A stretch of 64,000 nt of DNA from Cryptomeria japonica. Taxonomy: Eukaryota; Streptophyta; Pinopsida; Cupressales; Cupressaceae. The stretch is from NCBI RefSeq assembly GCF_030272615.1, contig NC_081406.1:165525521-165589520 (forward strand). The letters run 5' to 3'. Below the pieces are notes generated by a model. It was given only the letters and a program-made list of their open reading frames with translations, had not been told where the DNA came from and made no database searches. Position numbers and translations under genes: made by a program. This document shows positions 56,466-64,000 of the stretch, one piece after another. Positions within the stretch are counted from its first letter, which is position 1. Every line of letters starts with the position of its first letter.

Positions 56466-56580
56466 AACACCCGACGAGATAGAGACGGGACTAAGAGGGG
56501 GCTGAATTAGTTTGGAATTTCAAATTTTTTTTATTAATAAGTAATATTAACTAACTTAGCAATAACAATTTAATCACCAT
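56466..56580 (-). repeat. Short LTR-end-like fragment next to element D
   Basis: GACGGGACTAAGAGGGGGC with CTGAATTAG resembles the GAGGGGGGTGAATCAGT string at LTR ends in this window. It ends where element D begins. Probably a truncated LTR. Confidence 0.35.
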
Positions 56581-57936
56581 TGTTAGCAGCAACAGGGAGA
56601 GACAACTGAGTAGGGGGGGTGAATCAATTATCATCGGTAAACCAAAACTCAATCACAACAATAGATCTACACAACTCCAGCAGTAAGAAAGATGAACACA
56701 ATAACAACACAACACATAATACCAAGATTTTGATGTGTAAAACTCAGTTAAGGGAAAAAATACGGCAGAAACCTACCCACAATGAAATGATACTCTGTAG
56801 TAGTATGTGAAATAATTACAATAGGGAATGTACATGCATTTAGAGTCACTGCCTAGAGCTCGCTGCTTAAAAGATATATACCTGGAAGGCTAAAACCCTT
56901 AGGAAGGTTCACTATCTTACAAGAAAGTCCCACTGACTTACAAAATGAGTGGACAATAATCCAGATTACATGAAGTGAAGAAATAGCATCTCCAAATGCC
57001 TGATTACAATTTTGATTAAGCACAACAGTCTGCAACACCTCAAACTTTGCTCAAACTCAACACCAAAAGATATAATATTTGTACCTCACACAAACAACTT
57101 TGTTGATAATGCAGACACACCACCAATACATGAAATTCATGAATAGTTTATCTATATATACTGATCACCAAATATCATCAACCTTAGGATAAGGTCGGCT
57201 CAACCAAAAGACCAAATAATAAAAATCTCAACACTCGATACAAATAACAACCATAAAATCAATATTATGACACAAATAGAATAACATGGACCCAAATCAA
57301 ATGCTCAAACATGCTAAATCATCGAAAATATCTCCAAGATCAACTACAACATGTTACACCATAAAATAGGTCTCATATAGCATGAACATCATCACCGATT
57401 ACCAAAAACATACACAACAACTGATATAGATCATCAAACCAAATAGGACATCATTGAGAAACACCAACAAACATGTTAGAAACAACTGCAATAGTTGCAC
57501 CAACACCACTTATCAAATCTTCATCGATCAACACCATAAACTCAGGAAAATATAAACAACAACAACTACCATGAGGAAAGATAACTTGCATGGCTCCAAA
57601 TCACAAACCATCTGACCTGAAGATACTCATGAATGTCCTAAACAATATCCCAAAACTACATAACAAGAACTGATCATTTCAGAATATACCAGAGGAAAAA
57701 TTGAATTCTACAAAGCACTGATCATAATAACAAAACCACCAACTGGATCATGAAACATGATCAACCAAACATCTGGTTCACTGAAACCAATCAACAATGA
57801 TATAAGACCACCAGAAATACTCCAATACAGAATGACCAACACAAGAAACTAATCTACAATCAACGGATCACCAAGTACACACGAATATGTTGACATCAAT
57901 GACAACAACATATCCTAGCAGCAACAATATACAACA
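56581..57936 (-). repeat. 3' LTR of element D
   Basis: 1356 bp, + strand start TGTTAGCAGC, end TATACAACA. The first 120 bp match 63471-63592. Contains AGGGGGGGTGAATCAATT near its left end. Right boundary set by the polypurine tract. Confidence 0.8.
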
Positions 57937-57950
57937 AACTTCCCCTTTGG
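57937..57950 (-). promoter_or_regulatory. Polypurine tract of element D
   Basis: CCAAAGGGGAAGTT on the minus strand directly before the LTR start TGTTGTATATTG. Confidence 0.75.
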
Positions 57951-58260
57951 CATTTATGGAAACATATAAATGTGAAAAACAATCAATGCAAAGAAATAAA
58001 GTCACCAACAACAACTCCCCCTAAAATCATATTCCAAAGATCGAATCAGTTTTTCACATGCATCTCTCCCGCACAGGGATCAAAACCAACAAACTCTCTC
58101 TCCTTTTGACAAAGAGATAAGCATCTCTCCCAAAAGGAGTACCAAACCATCATATTGACTACTTCGGCCGAGTAGAAGTCCCAACTCATCAATCTAGAAA
58201 GAATAAGACAATGTAGTCCACCGGATTGATGCAACTCAATGCATCTCAGTTCTCATAGGG
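57951..58260 (-). other. 3' untranslated stretch of element D
   Basis: Between the end of RNase H and the polypurine tract. A 62-residue ORF at 58046-58234 has no recognisable motif. Confidence 0.5.
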
Positions 58261-59730
58261 AGGGGTAGAAACCCCCAACTTGTCTCTCAGATAACAAAAT
58301 ATCTTTGTAGCTAAAGGCTTAGTAAAAATATCTGCAATCTACTCTATAGTAGATACGTATTCCAACTTCACTTCCTCCTCACTCACCTTCTCTCTCAAGA
58401 AATGATGCTTGATAGATATATGCTTAGTTTTAGAATGTTGCAGCGAATTCTTAGACATATTAATGGCACTTGAATTATCACAATAAATAATTGCAGGCTC
58501 ATCATACACAACTCTGATATCTTTCAACATTTGCTTCATCTAAACAACTTGAGTACAGTTAGCAGTAACAACAATATACTCAGCTTCAACAGTAGATAAG
58601 GATATAGAATCTTGCTTCTTACTTTCCCATGAAACCAGCTTCTTTCCAAGAAAGAATGCACCACCAAAGGTACTTTTCCAGTCATCAACATCACCTACCC
58701 AATCTGCATCAGTTTTAGTACATAACATAAAATCATCATTCCTAGGATACCATAAACCATAATCAGTAGTTCTCTTCAAGTATCTAAATATCCTCTTAAC
58801 AACAGTGACATGACTCTCTTTAGGATCAGATTGAAATCTAACAGCCATGCACACACCATGCATCATATCCCATCTAGCCTGAGTCAAGTATATAATTCCA
58901 CCATACATAGATCTGTATAAGCTCTGATTAGCTTTCGAGCAATCACCATTCTTAGACAATTTACAACCAGTTACCATAGGAGTTCTAACTGGTTTTGAGT
59001 CATCTAACCCAAATTTCTTCAATAATTCCTTAACATACATAGCTTGAGATATAAAAATACCTTTACCAATTTGTGAAATCTATAATCCCAAGAAGAATTT
59101 CATCTCACCTATCATAGACATCTCAAATTCTTTTTGCATATCAATGAAAAATTTCATGCTTAAATCATCATCACCTCCAAAATTAACATCATCAACATAA
59201 ACCTCAACAATTAAAATGTTATTGTTCTCAATCTTAAAGTACAGATTACTATTAGCGGTACCTTTTGTGAATCCCAATTTCAACAAATAATTATACAATC
59301 TAACATACCAGGCTCTAGGGGCTTGCTTCAATCCATAAAGATCTTTCTTCAATCTGCATACCATGTTAGCATCATCTGACAAAGAAAATCCATTTGTCTA
59401 CTTAATGTAAACCTCTTCCTCAAGATCATTTAGAAAAGTAGATTTGGCATCCATCTGATATACCTTGAAGTCTTTATAAGAAGCATATGCAAGCAAAAAT
59501 CTAACAGCTTCAAGTCTGGCCATCGGAGAAAAAGTCTCCTCATAATCAATACCTTCCTGTTGTGAATATACTTTGCAAACTAGTCTATCTTTATTTCTTA
59601 CCACTTCACCGGCTTCATTCACCTTGTTCCAGAATACCCACTTAGTGCCAATAACATTTTTATCCTTAGGTCTAGGTACAAGCTCCCAAGTATTATTCTT
59701 CTCAACCTGATTCAATTCCTCTTCCATTGC
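58261..59730 (-). pseudogene. RT and RNase H of element D
   Basis: Copia RT: NTWELVPRPKDKNVIGTKWV, YSQQEGIDYEETFSPMARLE, YQMDAKSTFLND, LYGLKQAPRAWY and catalytic YVDD at 59188-59199. RNase H: TDADWVGDVDDWKSTFGG, STVEAEYI, YCDNSSAINMSKN and HFLREKV. In-frame stops near 59397, 59081, 58540 and 58338; three of these read TAG where the copia consensus has Gln or Trp. One frame otherwise. Confidence 0.9.
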
Positions 59731-60097
59731 TTTTATCCAATTTTTTTATCTTTGCAAGCTTCTTGAACAGTTTTAGGGTCAATTTTAGAAATTAAACATA
59801 CTTCTTCATAAACACGTCTTCTTCTAGTCATTACACCTTTTCTCTTGTCACCAATAATTTGTTTTTTAGAATGATTTAATCTAACATACTTTGGAGTCTT
59901 CTGATTACTCTGATTTTTAGGTTACTGCACTTCTTCATCGGTAATAGCAACATTCGGATTGACTATCTCAATCAGATCAGTCTACTTCAAGGGTTCAGTC
60001 TAATTAATCTTGACAATAACTTCTTGATCATCACAAGATCTGATTTCCTTTCCAATATTTTCATCCACTTTTACATTTGCACTTTCAACTATTTTTC
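59731..60097 (-). pseudogene. Integrase-RT linker of element D
   Basis: Low-similarity linker of the copia polyprotein with several stops. Joins the integrase C-terminus to RT. No motif beyond its position. Confidence 0.5.
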
Positions 60098-61106
60098 TCA
60101 ATCTCTTATTATAACACCGGTAGGCTTTGTTGTTTGTCGAGTAACCCAAGAAGATACCTTCATCAAATCTTGCATCAACTTTCCTAAATCTTCATCTCTC
60201 TTGATATAACACTTGCTTCCAGAGATTATGAAATATTTAACAGTAGGAACATGACCAAACCATAACTCATAAGGAGTCTTACCAGTACCACCTTTTATAT
60301 GCACCTGGTTAAATGTGTATACAACAGTTAAAACTACTTCTCTGCAATAGAACTTCGACACATCTCCTTCAGTCAACATTGTCCCTACAACATCCAATAT
60401 AGTTTTGTTCTTCCTTTCACAACTCCATTTTGCTGAGGGGTTCTAGGGGAAGACAACTATCTTTTAATCCCATGCTTCTCACAAAATGCAACAAACTCAT
60501 CAAAGAAAAATTCTCCACATCCATATGATCTCAAACATTTTATTATCAGTCCTGATTTAGTCTCCACCTTAGCTTTGAATATCTTGAATTTGTCCAACAC
60601 TTCTGATTTCTCTCTTAGAAATACAACCCATACCATCCTGGAATAATCATCAATCAGCAACATGAAATATTTGTGTCCCTGTACACTTCTTACTCTAGTA
60701 GGTCCACATAGGTCAGTATGCACAAGGTCCAATAATCTATTAGATGAATACTTCTTATTCTTAAAGGATATTCTTGTCTGCTTTCCCATCTAGCATTCCT
60801 TACGTACTGGATTAGCAGGCTTAATAATTTTAGGCAAATCTCTAACAACCTGACTATTACCGATCTTAATTAATGAATCAAAGTAAACATGACACATTCT
60901 CCTATCCCACAACCAACTCTCATCAATCTGAGCAATCAAGCAACTTTTCTCATCAGTATTCAAATGATCTTACCTTTTATCTAAGTTTTGATTGCAATCT
61001 CTACACCTGAGCCATTAAGAATCTTTCACTTTCCATCCTTAAATTGTAGATTATATCCCTTGTCAGCCATTTTTCCTACACTCAAAAGATTATGCTTCAA
61101 ACCTTC
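60098..61106 (-). pseudogene. Protease end, gag-pre-integrase and integrase of element D
   Basis: From right to left: LLSVGKMADKGYNLQF (end of protease domain), WLWDRRMCHV (gag-pre-integrase zinc region, His replaced by Cys), integrase VHTDLCGPTRV with first Asp, then KCLRSYGCGEFF where the second Asp is Tyr, and TPQQNGVVKGRT where Glu is Lys. KTPYELWFGHVPTVKYF marks the C-terminal part in another frame (60098-60397). Stops and a frameshift near 60400-60455. Two of three catalytic residues are gone. Confidence 0.85.
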
Positions 61107-62064
61107 TGTCGTGTATCTATGCGGTGTACCTATTATACCTATATCTGTAACACAAAATGCACTCAATAAATCATTACAAGCATGGTTAGTGGATTAAAAC
61201 AATGAAAGATAAAACCATAGCTAATCCACTTATTGCCTCTTAGTAAATGCAAGTGTGAATTTTGCTCTCAGATCTTATCATGCAAATTCCAGTGACTTGA
61301 ATACACTTAGATGGAGGATTTGAATGATTAAGATGCATGATCTAGTAAGAATAGCATGATTAAGCTACATGAATGATTGATCTAGCATGATTAAGCTAAG
61401 ATTTAAGCTAAATTGAGCATGATAACATTTCTAAAACTGATAAACTATAAGCTAGATGCCTATAATAACAATGCATAAGCTAAGAATGAGATCGGATCTG
61501 GGTTTGAACTCCAAAATGGGGTCTATTTATAGGATTTCCCAAGGCTAGGGGTGAGGTGGCAAGATTCAACGGTCAAGATTGATCTGAAGATATCAATGGT
61601 TAAATTAGAGGAGGTTGGCAAAGGAGGTTGGATTAAAGGGGACACTTAGTGACAAGTGTCACAAAGGTTCTAGAAGATGTTAGATGAAAGGGAACATGGG
61701 GGTAGTTAGAATGGGTTAGGTTTAGGAAGGGTTAGGTTAGGTGGTTAAATGTTAGGAGAATTTGAATTTAGAAATTCATTTAATTGGAAAATGGCTAATT
61801 AATTTCAACAACTCATTGATTTGATTTGTTTTAATTACTTAAGAGTTGGAAGAAATGATTTGGTGGAGAAGATTAATTAATTTGAATTAATTAATCAAGG
61901 AGGATTATGGAGATGAACCTATTTCATAGATTTATTAATAAGTAGATGAATTGGGGGGGATTTAATCAAATTGTTTGATGAATTCAATTAAATTGGGGAG
62001 GAAGATTAATTGAGATAATTGCTTATTCAATTAATTATCTTCAGACAATTTTTAGGTGTATACA
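61107..62064 (-). mobile_element. Solo LTR inserted in element D protease
   Basis: 958 bp between target duplications ccttc at 61102-61106 and 62065-62069. Minus-strand start TGTATACACCTAAAAATTGT resembles element A's LTR start TGTAGACACCTAAAATTGTC, so it belongs to a related Tat LTR family. CTATTTATAGG near 61522 and AT-rich palindromes at its right end support an LTR. The interruption lies between VLYVE and GLKHNLLSVG of the copia protease. Confidence 0.9.
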
Positions 62065-62305
62065 CCTTCAACATACAAGACATCATCAGTGTTATGCTTA
62101 TCATTCAAATAAATAGAACCTCTACCACGGATCACACAAGCTTTGTCATCTCCAAATCTCACTATTCCACCATCATACTTTTCCACGCTTATGAATTTTC
62201 TTTTATAGCTGGTCATATGATGTGAACATCCACTGTCAATTACCCATTCATCTTCCTCTTCAACTTTAGTGGCTAATGCATTCTCCTTAATAGTACAACT
62301 TACAT
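62065..62305 (-). pseudogene. Protease of element D
   Basis: Copia protease with WVIDSGCSHHMTS, an intact D-S-G active site, followed by VRFGDDKACVIRGRGSI. Cut at 62065 by the solo LTR. Confidence 0.85.
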
Positions 62306-63414
62306 AATCAACAGGTACCGGTCCATCTTCCCAATGACAATGAATCCAATCTCATCTCCAAAATTTCTATTTTCTGATTCTTCATCTGTGCCACCTTCAT
62401 TAGCAGCATAATAATAATTCTTTTGATATCTATGCTTCTAATTTGACTTATAGGGCTTATCAAACTTCTCATGCTTATCATTTCTTTCATATCTATCATT
62501 TCTTTCATGCTTGTCATGCCTATCATACTTCGAATACCTTTCTGGACATCTAGAAGCAAAATGTCCTATCTTATTACAAGAGAAACATTTCAAAGGAAAT
62601 TTTCCATCATACTTACCGGCTCCCTTAGGCAATCTCTGGGCAATCAGGGCTTCAAGCTCTTCTAATTCTCTTTCCTACTCAACCATCTCTCTTCTTTCCT
62701 TCTCATACCAAGACAGTATTCTAGAAATTTCTCCTAGATCATATCTCTGTCTACCGGACACAGATGCTTTGAATGCATTCTCAGTCTTGCCATGTGATTC
62801 ACCGAAAAACTCACTCAACTCAAATGCAATGATCTTCCCAACTAGTATATCTTTGGTTACAGTAGTCACACTCTGGATCTCATCAATAGCATCTACCTTA
62901 TGTTTGTAAGCATCTGGTAAAGATCTCAACACCTTAGCAACAATTTCATCTTCTTTAAGAGTTCCACCAGCACATCTGATATTCATGACAAGTTCATTTA
63001 CCTTACCCATAAAGGTGTGAATTTTTTCATCATCACTCATCCTCAATTTTTCATATTTCCCTTTTAGGCTCAGCAACTTAGCAACTTTTAAATGTTTATC
63101 TCCTTCATGCAGGGTTTCAAGCTTCTCTGAGATCTGATGTGCAGTCTCTAATTCCATCATATTAGTCATCTCAGATCTGAAAATGCACTCAGTAAGGCTT
63201 CCTTTGCTCTGATGTTATTCTTTACTTGTTTGATCTCATCAAATGTAATTAGGCCATTATGAGGAATAGTGTAAGAATTCTTTGTAATCTTCTAGCAATC
63301 TTCTCCCAGACATCTCAAATGCACTTCCATTCAACTTTTCCATATGGTGTAGTTAGTTACATGAAACCTTAGACTCTCCTTATTAGAGATGATGCTCCCA
63401 CTTCCTGTTGCCAT
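62306..63414 (-). pseudogene. gag: gag of element D
   Basis: ATG at 63414 (MATGSGSIISN) opens a UBN2/copia-type gag with stops at its start. The main block (63169-62675) contains KLETLHEGDKHLKVAKLLSL, FMGKVNELVMNI and VLRSLPDAYKHKVDAI. An intact zinc knuckle CFSCNKIGHFASRC (C-x2-C-x4-H-x4-C) lies near 62540-62590, followed by a charged His/Asp/Lys/Arg repeat region. A frameshift after it separates gag from protease. Confidence 0.85.
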
Positions 63415-63454
63415 CCTGGATCTCATCAAGCAGACAAGCTTCTTCTAGAGGATC

Positions 63455-63470
63455 TAGCTTCGTTACCAAT
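63455..63470 (-). promoter_or_regulatory. Candidate primer binding site of element D
   Basis: TTGGTAACGAAGC on the minus strand next to the LTR end resembles a mutated initiator-Met site (TGGTATCAGAGC). Confidence 0.45.
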
Positions 63471-63591
63471 TGTTAGCAGCAACAAGGAGATAGAACTGAG
63501 GGGGGGTGAATCAGTTGTCACCGGTAAACCAAAATTCAATCACAAGAACAAATCTACACAATTGAAATAATAAGAAAGATGAACACAATAA
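63471..63591 (-). repeat. Start of 5' LTR of element D, truncated by an insertion
   Basis: TGTTAGCAGCAACAAGGAG matches the left LTR for about 120 bp, including GAGGGGGGGTGAATCAGT. Similarity stops at about 63592. Confidence 0.8.
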
Positions 63592-64000
63592 CAATTGATG
63601 CTCTACAAAATGGGAAGCTTAGTCATGATAACAAAACAACACAAACAATAAGAAAAGCCAATTTGTTAGTGTTAGAAATCATAAGCAAAACACTCTCCTA
63701 AACAAGCATATCAAGAAAGACACTACGAAATAGATAAAAAGCATAGTAAATCTACAAAATGTAACCAAACATCTCCATATGCTCTCTACCATGTTGGTAG
63801 GTTCTCCTTCCTTGTTCCTCTCCTCTCTAAGTTCCAAATTAGTGTAGCTCTCAGCAGCTTTTTGCACTATGGATGTCTTATGGAGATTCAAGATTTGAAA
63901 AATGATTACTCTAAATGCTATGCAAGTGTGAACAAAAGCTAAAATAAGAGATTATCTAATTAGCTAGTGTTGATTTTAAACTAAAAAGAGTGAATATGAT
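63592..64000 (-). mobile_element. Repeat inserted in the 5' LTR of element D, related to 1002-1330
   Basis: Begins TTGATGCTCTACAAAA and matches the TGATGCTCTGCAAAA block at 1002, including a shared ~200 bp block with CTAGTGTAGCTCTCA-like and TTTTTGCACTATGGATG. Likely the end of an LTR in minus orientation that continues beyond the window. Confidence 0.55.

Larger units (their letters stand above)
56581..64000 (-). mobile_element. Element D: Ty1/copia retrotransposon, incomplete at the window edge
   Basis: Minus-strand element: 3' LTR 56581-57936, internal region 57937-63470, 5' LTR from 63471 onward. Order gag, protease, integrase, RT, RNase H is the copia order (integrase before RT). Both LTRs start TGTTAGCAGCAAC. 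A solo LTR sits inside the protease region and another repeat breaks the 5' LTR at about 63592. RT wording is closest in style to the Tork/SIRE group, an impression only. Confidence 0.9.

Overview
This window looks like intergenic DNA from a very large plant genome, probably a gymnosperm. That is inferred from long nested LTR retrotransposons, a Tat element with a duplicated RNase H and a captured plant mobile domain, and the absence of any recognisable host gene. No exact species can be named. I found no convincing single-copy host gene, tRNA, rRNA or CRISPR array by reading; I ran no search software.

Layout, left to right. 1-3037: motif-rich AT-rich DNA, then LTR-like sequence. 3038-5316, 31502-34240 and 35032-37431: one satellite block of about 7.4 kb made of alternating self-complementary half-units. 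It is split by element A (5317-31501) and by a solo LTR (34241-35026). Element A is a Tat-lineage Ty3/gypsy element on the + strand with TSD ctatg, about 16.3 kb once its insert is removed. Its order is LTR, long leader with GCGTCTGTG-type motifs, gag, protease, G-patch, RT, RNase H, second (archaeal-type) RNase H, integrase, then a 4.7 kb 3' region. That 3' region holds an antisense plant mobile domain (PMD) ORF, an array of seven covarying hairpins and a second, inverted motif array. Element B (15201-25100) is a 9.9 kb chromovirus on the - strand, inserted into A's integrase core with TSD gattc.

37432-37995 and 45757-46345 are halves of a purine-rich simple-sequence tract split by element C (37996-45756, TSD aaggg), an older and more damaged relative of B on the + strand. 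46346-47700 has no gene, but holds a 22-bp-arm palindrome with related motifs and a TATA-like site. 47700-49960 is the 3' end of another Tat-like element with a second antisense PMD copy. 49960-53900 combines an LTR-like fragment, a 47-bp tandem repeat, a long CTCGCAAC motif array and a minus-strand Tat-like gag start. 53900-56465 is featureless to me. From 56581 to beyond the window end lies element D, a Ty1/copia element on the - strand. A solo LTR (61107-62064, TSD ccttc) lies in its protease and another repeat lies in its 5' LTR.

All pol genes are decayed. Element A's gag-pol is a single frame with eleven stops and no frameshift before the B insertion. Many stops fall where relatives have Gln or Arg codons (CAG, CAA, CGA), as expected from methylcytosine deamination. 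The most unusual material is the non-coding architecture of element A: hairpins with a constant loop and compensating stem changes, and a motif array that sits upstream of both gag (sense) and PMD (antisense) in the same relative orientation.
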